This document shows, in pieces, positions 21,143 through 31,437 of a stretch of DNA of 64,000 nt; within the stretch, counting starts at the first letter, position 1, and every line of letters starts with the position of its first letter. The translations under genes were made by a program, and so were the position numbers. The stretch is from Lysobacter luteus. Its GTDB lineage: Bacteria; Pseudomonadota; Gammaproteobacteria; Xanthomonadales; Xanthomonadaceae. Below the pieces are notes generated by a model. That model was given only the letters and a program-made list of their open reading frames with translations. It made no database searches and was not told the DNA's origin. Where the stretch lies: positions 1,664,001-1,728,000 of the forward strand of contig NZ_OU015430.1 of the NCBI RefSeq assembly GCF_907164845.1. Direction: 5' to 3'.

Positions 21143-21895
21143 TCAGGGCGCCGCCGCGGCTGCGATGGCGTTGAAGTCGGCGGCCACCAGCGAGGCGCCG
21201 CCAACCAGGCCGCCATCAACATCGGGCTGTGCGAACAGCTCCGCGGCGTTGTCGGCCTTCACGCTGCCGCCGTACAGGATCGGCAGCGAGCCAGCGATTC
21301 TAGCATCGTACGCAGCGATTTCGCTACGGATGAAGGCGTGGACTTCCTGCGCCTGCGCGGGGCTGGCGGTCTTGCCGGTGCCGATCGCCCAGACCGGCTC
21401 GTAGGCGACGATGGCGCCGTCGAAAACTTCGACGCCGTGCGCCAGCAGCGGTGCGAGCTGCTTCTCCAGCCGCCACCAGGTCTGGTCGTCCTCGCGCTGG
21501 CTGAGGGTCTCGCCGACGCAGAAGATCGGCGTCAGCCCGGCCGCCTTGGCCGCAATGAACTTGGCGGCCACCATCTCGCTGGTCTCGCCGTGGTACTGGC
21601 GGCGCTCGGAATGACCGACCAGTCCGTAGCGGGCGCCGACGTCGACCAGCATCGCCGCGGAGACCTCACCGGTGTACGCGCCCTTCTCGTTGGCGCTGAC
21701 ATCCTGCGCACCGAACGCCATCCCACGCGCGCCGTATGCGTGGACGAGTTCACCCAGGTACGGCATCGGCGGCAGGATGATGCGCTCCACGCCGCCCGGC
21801 GCTTCCACGGCCGCGACAGCATCGAGCAGCTCACCGGCGAACCGACGGTCCCCGTGCAACTTCCAGTTTCCCGCGACGATCCTGCGACGAGCCAT
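21143..21895 (-). CDS. tpiA: Triosephosphate isomerase
   Basis: ATG 21895 (MARRRIVAGNWKLHG) gives 250 residues, the normal size. The enzyme interconverts dihydroxyacetone phosphate and glyceraldehyde 3-phosphate in the cytoplasm. Catalytic residues are visible: Lys12 in GNWKLHG, the His of LVGHSERRQ, the Glu of AYEPVWAIGTGK, and the phosphate-binding LPILYGGSVKADN. Its start codon shares two bases with the ATG of the divergent glycosylase gene, so its promoter must lie within that gene. Confidence 0.97.
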   Translation of the reverse strand: MARRRIVAGNWKLHGDRRFAGELLDAVAAVEAPGGVERIILPPMPYLGELVHAYGARGMAFGAQDVSANEKGAYTGEVSAAMLVDVGARYGLVGHSERRQYHGETSEMVAAKFIAAKAAGLTPIFCVGETLSQREDDQTWWRLEKQLAPLLAHGVEVFDGAIVAYEPVWAIGTGKTASPAQAQEVHAFIRSEIAAYDARIAGSLPILYGGSVKADNAAELFAQPDVDGGLVGGASLVAADFNAIAAAAAP

Positions 21896-22496
21896 GACGC
21901 ACCCAGACGATGAAAGCCGCGATTCTAGCGCAGACGTCCTGCAAACGGGCCGGGCGGTCGTGCCTGAAGGGCCCTCGCAGGGGCCGGTGGTGTGCAGTTT
22001 TCCGCCGATCGTCGGACCCGGTGCGCGGGTCCTGATCCTGGGCAGCATGCCGGGCGTGCGTTCGTTACAGGCGGGCCGCTACTACGCGCACCCGCAGAAC
22101 CGCTTCTGGCCTTTCATGACGACACTGCTGGGCATGGCACCGGACCTGCCCTATGCCGCGCGCTGCCGCCGCGTGGTCGAGGCCGGGATCGCGGTCTGGG
22201 ACGTGCTGGCAAGCTGCGAGCGGGACGGCAGCCTGGATTCGGCCATCCGCGACGACACCGCGAAGCCGAACGATTTCGACGGCTTCCTCGCCGAGCGGCC
22301 CGGCATCCACACGCTGCTGTTCAACGGTGCAAAAGCCGAAGCGGGCTTTCGCAGGTTCGTGATGCCGGCAGTACCGGTGGCCGATCTCACGTTGCGGCGG
22401 CTGCCCTCCACCAGTCCGGCCAACGCGTCGCAGCGCACCGATGCCAAGCTCGCCGCCTGGCGCGCCGCGCTGGTCGAGGCCGGGGTGATCGGTTAA
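21894..22496 (+). CDS. Hypoxanthine-DNA glycosylase-like protein (UDG superfamily)
   Basis: The frame from ATG 21894 gives 200 residues; GTG codons at 21960, 21987 and 21990 are alternatives, and the first ~30 residues look unconserved, so the real start may be the GTG pair, which has AGGGG a few bases upstream. The block ARVLILGSMPGVRSLQAGRY followed by YAHPQNRFWPFM matches the family of single-domain uracil/hypoxanthine DNA glycosylases, which remove deaminated bases. The C-terminal part has LLFNGAKAEAGFRRF and the LPSTSPANA block, like other UDG folds. Family assignment is by recognition of these motifs; base specificity is inferred. Confidence 0.78.
   Translation: MTHPDDESRDSSADVLQTGRAVVPEGPSQGPVVCSFPPIVGPGARVLILGSMPGVRSLQAGRYYAHPQNRFWPFMTTLLGMAPDLPYAARCRRVVEAGIAVWDVLASCERDGSLDSAIRDDTAKPNDFDGFLAERPGIHTLLFNGAKAEAGFRRFVMPAVPVADLTLRRLPSTSPANASQRTDAKLAAWRAALVEAGVIG
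21922..21927 (-). promoter_or_regulatory. Putative -10 element of tpiA
   Basis: TAGAAT on the minus strand, followed by CGCGGC, 26 bases before the tpiA ATG. No good -35 is seen at 16-18 bases. It belongs to the recurring TAGAATC-type signal described in the findings. Confidence 0.35.
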
Positions 22497-22504
22497 AGGC
22501 GCGC

Positions 22505-23446
22505 CTACTTCAGCTTGATCTCGCGCAGCCGCTCGTCGAGGTAACCCTGCGCCGTGATCGGCTCCGGGTAGCGACTCGGATTGTCGGCGGTGACGCACGA
22601 GGGCAGCACGTCGATCACGAAGTCGGGGTTGGGATGCAGGAAGAACGGCGTTGAATACCGTGGCTGGCGCGCCTTCTCGCCCTGGGGGTTGACCACCCGA
22701 TGCGTGGTCGAGGGATACACGTGGTTGGTCAGGCGCTGCAGCATGTCGCCGATATTGACCACGATGGTGTCAGCGTCCGCGGTAAACGGGACCCATTCCC
22801 CCGCGTGCGAGCGCACTTCCAGCCCTTCTGCGCTGGCCCCCACCAGCAGGGTGATGAGGTTGATGTCCTCGTGCGCGCCCGCGCGTTCGTTCGGTATCTC
22901 AGGCGCGGTGATCGGCGGGTAGTGGATCGGCCGCAGGATCGAGTTGCCGCAGTCGGTCTTGTCGGTAAAGAAGTCCGCCGGCAGGCCGATGTGCAGCGCC
23001 AGCGCCGACAGCACCCGCGAACCCAGCTGGTCGAGCGCGGTGTACAACCCGTAGGCGACCTCGCGGAACTCCGGGATCTCCTCCGGCCACAGGTTCGGCG
23101 GCATGACGTCGGCGTAGCGCGAGTCGCGCGGGATCTCGCGACCGACGTGCCAGAACTCCTTGAGGTCGAAATGCGTCGCGCCCTTGGCGGTCTCCACGCC
23201 GAAGGGGGTGTAGCCGCGGGCGCCGCCGCCGCCCGGCACGTGGTACTTGCGCTTGACCTCGTCGGGAAGCGCGAAGAAGCGCTGGAACACGTCGTAGGCG
23301 GTGTCGATCTGCCCGGCGGGAATCCCATGCCCGCGGATGCCGGCGAAGCCCCATTCTCGGTAGGCCGCGCCCAGTTCGGCGACGAAGGCGTCGCGATCGC
23401 CTTCGAAACGGCGGATATCCAAGGTCGGGATGCGGGACGGGGTCAT
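22505..23446 (-). CDS. 2-oxoglutarate/Fe(II)-dependent oxygenase, isopenicillin N synthase family
   Basis: This 313-residue protein has the DIOX_N region (about 5-120) and the 2OG-Fe(II) oxygenase core. The iron triad is His192 and Asp194 (AHEDINLITLL) plus His249 (TTHRVVNP), and the cosubstrate motif is Arg263-x-Ser265 (QPRYSTPFF). Such enzymes hydroxylate or oxidatively cyclise small molecules; the substrate cannot be told from sequence. It stands alone after glmM, with the UDG-type gene converging on it (8-base gap), so context gives no pathway. A GATAAT hexamer 28 bases upstream may be its promoter. Confidence 0.88.
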   Translation of the reverse strand: MTPSRIPTLDIRRFEGDRDAFVAELGAAYREWGFAGIRGHGIPAGQIDTAYDVFQRFFALPDEVKRKYHVPGGGGARGYTPFGVETAKGATHFDLKEFWHVGREIPRDSRYADVMPPNLWPEEIPEFREVAYGLYTALDQLGSRVLSALALHIGLPADFFTDKTDCGNSILRPIHYPPITAPEIPNERAGAHEDINLITLLVGASAEGLEVRSHAGEWVPFTADADTIVVNIGDMLQRLTNHVYPSTTHRVVNPQGEKARQPRYSTPFFLHPNPDFVIDVLPSCVTADNPSRYPEPITAQGYLDERLREIKLK

Positions 23447-23474
23447 GCGGGGACTACCACTGAGAGGGACGGGA

Positions 23475-23480
23475 ATTATC
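23475..23480 (-). promoter_or_regulatory. Putative -10 element of the 2OG-Fe(II) oxygenase gene
   Basis: GATAAT on the minus strand followed by TCCCG, 28 bases before the ATG at 23446, in the 66-base gap after glmM. No strong -35 is visible. Confidence 0.3.
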
Positions 23481-23512
23481 GGTCGGGGAAGCTGTACGGC
23501 ACGCTGCAGTCG

Positions 23513-24856
23513 TCAGCCGGCCGCGGCACGCACCGCGTCGGCGAGCCGGTCGAGCTGGGCTTGGACAAGATCGCCGTCGTCTGCCTCGACCGTCACCCGG
23601 ACCACCGGCTCGGTGCCCGACGGGCGCAGGAAGGCGCGGCCCCTGCCCTGCACCGCGGCCTGCACTTCGGCCAGTACGGCGCGAACGGAGTCGGCTTCGG
23701 CCGGCCTCGCGCCATTGGCGAACCGCACGTTCACGGTGCGCTGCGGCACCTTGACCAGCCCGGCCAGCGCCTCGCGCAGCCCGATACCCCGGCGCGAGAG
23801 CACCTCGAGCACCTGCAATGCGCTGACGATGCCGTCGCCGGTGCTGGCCCGGTCCAGGCACAGCAGGTGGCCTGATGCCTCGCCGCCCAGCGTGCCGCCG
23901 TTGGCGACCAGCTGCTGGTGGACATGGCGGTCGCCGACCTTGGCACGGATGAAGCCGATACCGGCCTGCGCGAACGCCTGCTCCAGCCCGAAATTGGTCA
24001 TCAGCGTACCGACGACGGGGCCCTGCAACCGGCCGCTCGCCTGCCAGTCGCGCGCAAGCACGTACAGCAGGTCGTCGCCATCGCAGACCGCACCACTGCG
24101 GTCGACGAACATCACCCGGTCGCCGTCGCCATCGAACGCGATGCCCAGATCGGCGCCGGTTTCCCGCACCCGCGCCGCCAGCGTCTCCGGTTGGGTTGAG
24201 CCCACCTTGTCGTTGATGTTGAGGCCATTGGGATCCACCCCGATCGCGTCGACCTGGGCGCCGAGCTCGCGCAGCACCAGCGGTCCGATCTGGTAGGTCG
24301 CGCCGTTGGCGCAATCCATTGCGATCTTCAGGCCGCCGAGGTCGAAGCCCTTGGGCACCGAGTTCTTGCACGCCTCGACATAACGGCCAATCGCGTCGCG
24401 GGTGCGCACCGCCTTGCCGAGCTGCTCGGACGGCACGGTCCGGAAGGGCTCTTCCAGCGCGGCCTCGATCGCCAGCTCGGTGGCGTCGTCGAGCTTCTCG
24501 CCTTCGGCCGAGAAGAACTTGATGCCGTTGTCGAAATGCGGGTTGTGCGAGGCGGAGATGACGATGCCACCATCGGCCCGCAGCGAGTGCGTGAGGTGGG
24601 CCACCGCCGGCGTCGGCATCGGTCCCATCAGCTGCACGTCCACGCCGGCCGCGACCAGCCCGGCCTCGAGCGCGGCCTCGAACATGTAGTTCGAGATCCG
24701 GGTGTCCTTGCCGATGATTACCACCGGCTTGCGCCAGGCGTTGCGCGACAGCGCATGGCCGTAGGCATTGCCCAGGCGCAGCACGAAATCGGCGGAGATC
24801 GGACCTTCGCCGACCCGGCCGCGGATGCCGTCGGTTCCAAAATACTTGCGTGTCAT
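23513..24856 (-). CDS. glmM: Phosphoglucosamine mutase
   Basis: This 447-residue enzyme converts glucosamine 6-phosphate to glucosamine 1-phosphate for UDP-GlcNAc, hence peptidoglycan and LPS. The active phosphoserine is Ser103 in [11 protein letters not shown], the metal loop is [12 protein letters not shown], the sugar-binding loop is GGEASGHLL, and the phosphate-binding loop is [13 protein letters not shown]. It starts [16 protein letters not shown] and follows accD by 15 bases, so the two are probably co-transcribed; in E. coli glmM follows folP instead. Confidence 0.97.
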   Translation of the reverse strand: MTRKYFGTDGIRGRVGEGPISADFVLRLGNAYGHALSRNAWRKPVVIIGKDTRISNYMFEAALEAGLVAAGVDVQLMGPMPTPAVAHLTHSLRADGGIVISASHNPHFDNGIKFFSAEGEKLDDATELAIEAALEEPFRTVPSEQLGKAVRTRDAIGRYVEACKNSVPKGFDLGGLKIAMDCANGATYQIGPLVLRELGAQVDAIGVDPNGLNINDKVGSTQPETLAARVRETGADLGIAFDGDGDRVMFVDRSGAVCDGDDLLYVLARDWQASGRLQGPVVGTLMTNFGLEQAFAQAGIGFIRAKVGDRHVHQQLVANGGTLGGEASGHLLCLDRASTGDGIVSALQVLEVLSRRGIGLREALAGLVKVPQRTVNVRFANGARPAEADSVRAVLAEVQAAVQGRGRAFLRPSGTEPVVRVTVEADDGDLVQAQLDRLADAVRAAAG

Positions 24857-24871
24857 CGGTGTTCCCTGGTG

Positions 24872-25762
24872 TCAGCCGGCGATCTCGGCGTCGTCTTCCG
24901 GTTGCGGCTGTTTCATCATCAACGCGAGCAGCTGCGACAGGCGGTCGCGCATTTCGCGCCGGTCGCAGATCTGGTCGATCGCGCCGTGCTCGAGCAGGAA
25001 CTCGCTGCGCTGGAAGCCTTCGGGCAGGGTCTCGCGGACGGTCTGCTCGATCACGCGCGGGCCGGCAAAGCCGATCAGCGCCTCGGGCTCGGCGATGTTG
25101 ATGTCGCCCAGCATCGCCAGCGACGCCGACACGCCACCGGTGGTCGGGTGGGTCAGCACCGCGATGTACGGCAGGCCGGCGGCGCGCAGGCGGCCCAGCG
25201 CGGCCGACGTCTTGGCCATCTGCATGAGCGAGAACAGGCTCTCCTGCATGCGTGCACCACCGGTCGCGGTGAAGCACACCATCGGGCAGCCCAGCTCGAG
25301 GGCAGTCTCGGCGGCGCGGGCGAAGCGCTCACCCACGACCGAGCCCATCGACCCGCCCATGTACGCGAAGTCGAACGAGCATGCGACCAACGGGCGCTGC
25401 TTCAGCGTGCCCTGCATGGCGATCAGCGCGTCGCGCTCGCCGGTGGACTTCTGGGCAGCCTTGATGCGGTCCGAATACTTCTTCTGGTCCTTGAAACGGA
25501 GCACGTCGGTCGGCCCCAGCGCGGCGCCGATCTCGCTGGTGCTGCCCGGGTCCAGCAGCGCCGCAAGGCGTGCGCGGGCGCGGATCGGCCGATGGTGGCT
25601 GCACTTGGGGCAGACCTCGAGGTTCTCCTCGAGCTCGGGGCGGTAGAGCACCGCGCCGCAGCGGTCGCATTTTTCCCACAGGCCTTCCGGGACGCTGCGG
25701 CGCTTGGCGCTCGCGTTGTCGGTGCGGATGCCGGACGGCATGAGTTTCTTGAGCCAGGACAT
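24872..25762 (-). CDS. accD: Acetyl-CoA carboxylase carboxyltransferase subunit beta
   Basis: This 296-residue protein is the beta half of the carboxyltransferase that makes malonyl-CoA, with AccA as partner. The N-terminal zinc ribbon has Cys32, Cys35, Cys51 and Cys54 (KCDRCG and VCPKC). The crotonase-fold block includes [16 protein letters not shown] and [18 protein letters not shown], and [16 protein letters not shown]. It follows trpA by 65 bases, as in many proteobacteria, but folC is not next to it. Confidence 0.97.
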   Translation of the reverse strand: MSWLKKLMPSGIRTDNASAKRRSVPEGLWEKCDRCGAVLYRPELEENLEVCPKCSHHRPIRARARLAALLDPGSTSEIGAALGPTDVLRFKDQKKYSDRIKAAQKSTGERDALIAMQGTLKQRPLVACSFDFAYMGGSMGSVVGERFARAAETALELGCPMVCFTATGGARMQESLFSLMQMAKTSAALGRLRAAGLPYIAVLTHPTTGGVSASLAMLGDINIAEPEALIGFAGPRVIEQTVRETLPEGFQRSEFLLEHGAIDQICDRREMRDRLSQLLALMMKQPQPEDDAEIAG

Positions 25763-25827
25763 GCGTTGGGTGTTCTTCCGTTCAGGCCATGCGGGTGACC
25801 GCGGTCGCGGCGGTCGAGCGGATCAGT

Positions 25828-26655
25828 TTAGCGCAGGGGCTTGCCGGGCAAGGCCGCGGCGTCCAGCGCTGCCCTCAGGGGGGACAGGAAAGCAACTGCG
25901 CGGGCGGCGGCGTCGCGGTCATCGCTGGCATCGGCCATCGCCTGCACGAGTGCGCTGCCCACCACTACGCCGTCGGCCGACGCGGCCATGTCGACCGCGC
26001 TCGCGGCATCCTTGATGCCGAACCCTGCGACCACCGGTACCGGCGAGCGCTCGCGCAACACTGCAAGGCGGCCGCCGGCGTGACCGGCATCGAGGTGGTC
26101 GGCGCCGGTCACGCCCGCATAGCTCACGTAGTACAGGTAGCCCGACGCCTGGTCGCACAGCGAGGCCATGCGTGCGTCGGAGCTGGTCGGCGCGGCCAGC
26201 AGGATCAGCGCGACACCGTGCGCAGCGAACGCGGCGCGGAATTCGGCGGCCTCCTCCGGCGGCAGGTCGACCAGCAGCGCGCCGTCGACCCCGGCTTCCG
26301 ACGCGGCGCTCGCGAACGCTTCCGGTCCACGGATCTCGACCGGGTTGAGGTAACCCATCAGGACCACCGGCGTCTCCCGGTCCTGCTTGCGGAACTCGCT
26401 TACGTACCCGAGCACCTGGCCCATGCCGACGCCGCGCGACAGCGCGCGCTCGGAACTACGCTGGATCGTCGGGCCGTCCGCCATCGGGTCGGAGAACGGC
26501 ACGCCGAGCTCGATCACGTCAGCGCCGGCTTCCACCAGCGCATGCATGACCGGGACGGTGGCGGTGGCCGACGGATCGCCCGCGGTCATGAACGGAACCA
26601 GTGCCTTGCGGCCGGCCGCGCGGAGTGCGGCGAAACGGGATTCGATGCGTGTCAT
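25828..26655 (-). CDS. trpA: Tryptophan synthase alpha chain
   Basis: ATG 26655 (MTRIESRFAALRAAGRKAL) gives 275 residues. The subunit cleaves indole-3-glycerol phosphate and channels indole to TrpB. The catalytic Glu lies in VIELGVPFSDPMADGP and the catalytic Asp in ALLVDLPPEE; the phosphate loop is VVAGFGIKDA followed by ADGVVVGSALV. It sits 25 bases after trpB, and the alpha-beta pair should be co-translated. No trpC, trpD, trpE or trpG occurs in the window. Confidence 0.97.
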   Translation of the reverse strand: MTRIESRFAALRAAGRKALVPFMTAGDPSATATVPVMHALVEAGADVIELGVPFSDPMADGPTIQRSSERALSRGVGMGQVLGYVSEFRKQDRETPVVLMGYLNPVEIRGPEAFASAASEAGVDGALLVDLPPEEAAEFRAAFAAHGVALILLAAPTSSDARMASLCDQASGYLYYVSYAGVTGADHLDAGHAGGRLAVLRERSPVPVVAGFGIKDAASAVDMAASADGVVVGSALVQAMADASDDRDAAARAVAFLSPLRAALDAAALPGKPLR

Positions 26656-26680
26656 GCCGATTGCCTTGCGGGGACTGAAG

Positions 26681-27895
<1,215 letters not shown>

Positions 27896-27977
27896 GTCGG
27901 GCAATTCCTGGCCTTGCGGCCGATGGACGGCGCCGCAACGCAGGCGATCGCGCCGCGCTCGGGCCTTCAGGGGAGGA

Positions 27978-28637
27978 TCAGTCGAGTACGTGGCAGTCGG
28001 CGCGGCGCACTTCCTCGACGAACCGGCGCATCTTGTCGCCATCCTTGAGGCCGGGTGCGCTCTCGATGCTGGTGGATACGTCGACCGCCCAGGGGAGCGT
28101 GGCGATGATCGCGTCGAAGACGTTGTCGGCGGTCAGCCCGCCTGCGAGCACGTAGGGCTTCTGCACGCCCGCCGGGATCCTTCCCCAGTCGAACGTCTTG
28201 CCACTGCCGCCCGCGCCCCCGGCGGAATGGCTGTCGAACAGGAACCCGGCCGCGCCCGGATAGCGCGTGTGCAACGCGGCGGGATGCTGCTGGGCGAGCT
28301 CGCCGCCCATCGGGATCGCCTTCAGGTACGGCACGCCGAATCCACGGCAGAAAGCGTCGTCCTCGTCGCCATGGAACTGCAGCAGGCTCGGGCGGATCTG
28401 GCGGACGACTTCGCGCACTTCATCGACCGGGTTGTCCATGAACAGCGCGACCGCATCGACCAGGGGAGCGAGCGCCTGGCGCATGGCGCGCGCTTCCTCG
28501 GGTTCGATGCGACGCGGACTGTTGCGCGCGAACACGAATCCGATCGCATCGGCACCCAGCTCGCAGGCCAGGCGGACGTCACCCGGGCGGGTGAAGCCGC
28601 AGAACTTGATGCGGGTACGGAACAGGATACGGTTCAC
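27978..28637 (-). CDS. trpF: Phosphoribosylanthranilate isomerase
   Basis: The start is GTG 28637 ([20 protein letters not shown]), overlapping the TGA of truA (GTGA); 219 residues. The enzyme performs the Amadori rearrangement of PRA to CdRP, the fourth step of tryptophan synthesis. Cys13 in KFCGFTR is the general base; other blocks are [27 protein letters not shown] and [16 protein letters not shown]. It is a stand-alone enzyme, not fused to trpC as in E. coli. Overlap with truA means the genes are read from one transcript. Confidence 0.96.
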   Translation of the reverse strand: MNRILFRTRIKFCGFTRPGDVRLACELGADAIGFVFARNSPRRIEPEEARAMRQALAPLVDAVALFMDNPVDEVREVVRQIRPSLLQFHGDEDDAFCRGFGVPYLKAIPMGGELAQQHPAALHTRYPGAAGFLFDSHSAGGAGGSGKTFDWGRIPAGVQKPYVLAGGLTADNVFDAIIATLPWAVDVSTSIESAPGLKDGDKMRRFVEEVRRADCHVLD

Positions 28638-29482
28638 AGCTCGACCTCGGCGGGGAGACCCCATTGTGCAGGGTAGCGCGGCCCGAGGAACACCAGACCG
28701 GCCGACGGTGCGGTCGGTCCGGCAACGGTACGGTCGCGCCCGGCGAGCAGGTCGCCGAGCCATTCTTCGGGCTGCTCGCCGCGCCCCACCGGCAGCAGGC
28801 TGCCGACGATGTTGCGGACCATGTGGTGCAGGAACGCATTGGCCTGCACCTCCACCGTCACCACGTCGCCCTGGCGCTCTACCGCGATGAACTGCAGGTC
28901 GCGCCGGGCGTGCGGCGCCTGGCAATGGACGGTGCGGAACGCGGAGAAGTCATGCTCGCCGACCAGTGCCTGGGCGGAGCGGTGCATGGCCGCTGCATCA
29001 AGCGGTCGACGCTCCCAGCTCAGGTATTGCCGTTGCAACGCGGGGCGGACCGCGCGGTTGAGGATCGAATAGCGGTAGCGACGGGCGCGTGCGGAGAACC
29101 GTGCATGGAAGTCATCGGCCACCGGCACGCACCAGCGCACGCAGACCGACGGCGGCAACCGGCTGGTCGTGCCGAGCACCCAGCCACGCACGTCGCGTTG
29201 GGCCGGGCCGTCGAAATGCACGACCTGGGCCGAGGCATGCACGCCGGCGTCGGTACGGCCAGCGCACACGACTTCGACGCCCTCGCCGGCCACGAACGAT
29301 AACGCCTGCTCCAGCGCCGCCTGCACCGTGGGTTCGCCGCGGCGTTCGGGCTCACCGGGTTTGTTGAGCCGCTGCCAGCCGGAGAATTCGCTGCCGTCGT
29401 ATTCCACGCCCAGCGCGAAACGGCGCCGCGCCGGCGATGCCCCGGACGGTCGGGGCCTGGACGGTACTGGTTCGGCAGGCAC
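28634..29482 (-). CDS. truA: tRNA pseudouridine(38-40) synthase
   Basis: I place the start at GTG 29482, just after the fimV stop, giving 282 residues; no Shine-Dalgarno is visible and the first ~20 residues (Pro/Arg/Ser-rich) may be untranslated, since TruA usually begins near [14 protein letters not shown]. The catalytic Asp is in [18 protein letters not shown]. Other family blocks are [12 protein letters not shown] and [16 protein letters not shown]. It modifies positions 38-40 in the anticodon stem-loop of many tRNAs. The fimV-truA-trpF order is common in gammaproteobacteria. Confidence 0.94.
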   Translation of the reverse strand: MPAEPVPSRPRPSGASPARRRFALGVEYDGSEFSGWQRLNKPGEPERRGEPTVQAALEQALSFVAGEGVEVVCAGRTDAGVHASAQVVHFDGPAQRDVRGWVLGTTSRLPPSVCVRWCVPVADDFHARFSARARRYRYSILNRAVRPALQRQYLSWERRPLDAAAMHRSAQALVGEHDFSAFRTVHCQAPHARRDLQFIAVERQGDVVTVEVQANAFLHHMVRNIVGSLLPVGRGEQPEEWLGDLLAGRDRTVAGPTAPSAGLVFLGPRYPAQWGLPAEVEL

Positions 29483-29486
29483 GTCG

Positions 29487-31340
29487 TCAGTCGAACTCGC
29501 GCAGCATCCGCGCGGCCTGCTGACGCGCGGCCAGGTCACCGTGGATTACCACCTCGTCGAGCAACTGCCGGGCGCTGTCGCGGTCGCCAAGGTCAAGGTA
29601 GGCGCGCGCCAGTTCCAGCCGCTCCTGTCCGGGTGCCTCGGAATTCACGGGCTCGACGTTGTCATCGGCCACGGCACCGTCTACCGGGGATATGGGCGCC
29701 ACGCCCGGACCCTTGGCCGATGACGCGGCGTGCCACGTCGGCACGCCGGACGACGGCAACGGATCCTGCGACGAAACGGTGCGCGGTTCGCGCAATGGCG
29801 ACGGTGCGACGGCGACCGCAGGGGCCGGGGGCGGCGGAGTGGCCACCGCAGGTGCTTCCGTCGGCACATCCACCGGCTGCGGCGACGAAGCCCGCTCGGC
29901 GAAAGCTGCCGCAAGCGGCGAAGGTTCAGGCGCCACCGGCCGGAAGGACGGCGTCCGGACCGGACGGCGCCGCATCCACCAGCCCGCCAGCAGGGCGAGC
30001 ACCAGCAACGCCGCCCCGCCCAGCACCCACGGCAGGCCCGATGCGCGCGCGGCCTGCTCGGCGTCGCCGACTTGGGCCAGGCGCTGCTGCACGGCATTCA
30101 ACTCGTTGTCCTTCATCTCCAGCAGCTTCTGCTGGTCGGACTGCAGCTTCTCGAGTTCGGCGACGCGGCTTTGCAGCTCGGTCAGTTCGGCGTCGCGCGC
30201 GGCCAGGGTCTCGCGCGTCTGTTGCAGTTCCTGTCTCATCGTGTCGCCCTCGCCGCCGGCACTGGTGCCGGACTGGGTCCCCGCCTGCGACGCGTCACTT
30301 GCGCCGGGCGGGACAATTTCAAGCCGTGCATCGGCGGTTGTGGTCGGACTGGCGGCGTTCGCCACGCCCTCCGCAGCGGGCGCGGCGTCGCCGGCAGCGG
30401 TGTCGGCCACCACCGGCTGCGGGGTCGGCGCGCGCGCGGCACGCCAGGCACGGGTCTGCTCGCGGACCTGGGCCATGGCCTGGGCCATCGACGTGGCACG
30501 CACCTCGTCGGCCTCGGGAACACGCAGCACCACCCCCTGCTTGAGCAGGTTGACGTTGCCGTTGATGAAGGCGTCCGGATTGGCGTTGAGCAGCGCGATC
30601 ATGGCCTGGTCGAGGTTCACGCCCAGGTCGAGGTCGCGCGCGATCTGCGACAGCGTTTCGCCACTGCGCACCTCGCCGTAGCGGGTCGGTCGCGCTGCCG
30701 GTGCCACCGGTGTGGCGACCGGGGCCGCGGCTACTGGCGCCGGGCTGGGCGCGGTCGGCTGGATCGCGGAAGGATCCGGGGCTTCCACCGGGATCGGCGT
30801 CGCGTCGGCCGGAGCGGCGCCCGGCTCGGCCGCCATTCCCTCGTCCGGCAGCGGCTCCGGCGCAGGCGACGGTTCGCGCACGATCGTGTTGGATGGCGCC
30901 ACTTCGGGCGCCTCGATCGGCGGTTGCAGCGGCGCCGACACGGTCCGCGGCGTATCCAGCAGGGCCGAGTACTCGCGGACCAGCCTGCCCTGCCCCCAGT
31001 CCACCTCGACCAGGAAGGTCAACAACGGCTGCTGGATGGGCTCGCTGCTGGTGACACGGATGACCGGCCGGCCGCGCGCGTCGAGCGCAGAAACAAACTG
31101 AAGGTTCGCCACCACGCCCTGGGGCGGCTGCAGGCCAATGCGGGCGAAGGTCTCGGGCGAGGCGAGCCCGGCGCGCAGGCGCTCGAGCTCACCCGGGTCG
31201 TTGGAAATGATCTGGATCTCGGCCACCAGCGGCTCGCCGAGCTTCGACTTCAGTTCCAGTTGGCCCAGCCCCAATGCGGCCGCCGAGCTGCTGGCCAGAG
31301 CCAGCGCCAGTGCCAAGGCGGTTTGCGCGAATCGGTTCAC
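29487..31340 (-). CDS. fimV: FimV-family pilus/polarity assembly protein
   Basis: GTG 31340 has AGGAG five bases upstream; 617 residues. A signal peptide (about 1-23) leads into the FimV N-terminal domain ([20 protein letters not shown]), a Pro/Ala-rich stretch, a LysM-like FimV domain ([20 protein letters not shown] and on to GVVLRVP), a coiled coil (about 365-440), one membrane helix ([20 protein letters not shown]) and a cytoplasmic tail ending in the FimV C-terminal motif ([20 protein letters not shown]). In Pseudomonas FimV supports type IV pilus assembly, cAMP signalling and polar localisation. The tail here is short compared with the roughly 900-residue Pseudomonas protein. Confidence 0.93.
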   Translation of the reverse strand: MNRFAQTALALALALASSSAAALGLGQLELKSKLGEPLVAEIQIISNDPGELERLRAGLASPETFARIGLQPPQGVVANLQFVSALDARGRPVIRVTSSEPIQQPLLTFLVEVDWGQGRLVREYSALLDTPRTVSAPLQPPIEAPEVAPSNTIVREPSPAPEPLPDEGMAAEPGAAPADATPIPVEAPDPSAIQPTAPSPAPVAAAPVATPVAPAARPTRYGEVRSGETLSQIARDLDLGVNLDQAMIALLNANPDAFINGNVNLLKQGVVLRVPEADEVRATSMAQAMAQVREQTRAWRAARAPTPQPVVADTAAGDAAPAAEGVANAASPTTTADARLEIVPPGASDASQAGTQSGTSAGGEGDTMRQELQQTRETLAARDAELTELQSRVAELEKLQSDQQKLLEMKDNELNAVQQRLAQVGDAEQAARASGLPWVLGGAALLVLALLAGWWMRRRPVRTPSFRPVAPEPSPLAAAFAERASSPQPVDVPTEAPAVATPPPPAPAVAVAPSPLREPRTVSSQDPLPSSGVPTWHAASSAKGPGVAPISPVDGAVADDNVEPVNSEAPGQERLELARAYLDLGDRDSARQLLDEVVIHGDLAARQQAARMLREFD

Positions 31341-31368
31341 CGGTGCTCCTGCTGCATCCCCTGGCGCG

Positions 31369-31397
31369 ACTCTAGCGACCAGCGCGCGCCCCGGCAA
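31369..31397 (-). promoter_or_regulatory. Putative fimV promoter
   Basis: Minus strand: -35 TTGCCG (31392-31397), exactly 17 bases, -10 TAGAGT (31369-31374) followed by CGCGCC, 28 bases before the fimV GTG. It lies in the 97-base gap after asd and would let fimV-truA-trpFBA be transcribed without asd. Confidence 0.5.
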
Positions 31398-31437
31398 TGC
31401 GATCCCGTCGCTTTTTCAATGTCTTGCGACACATTCA

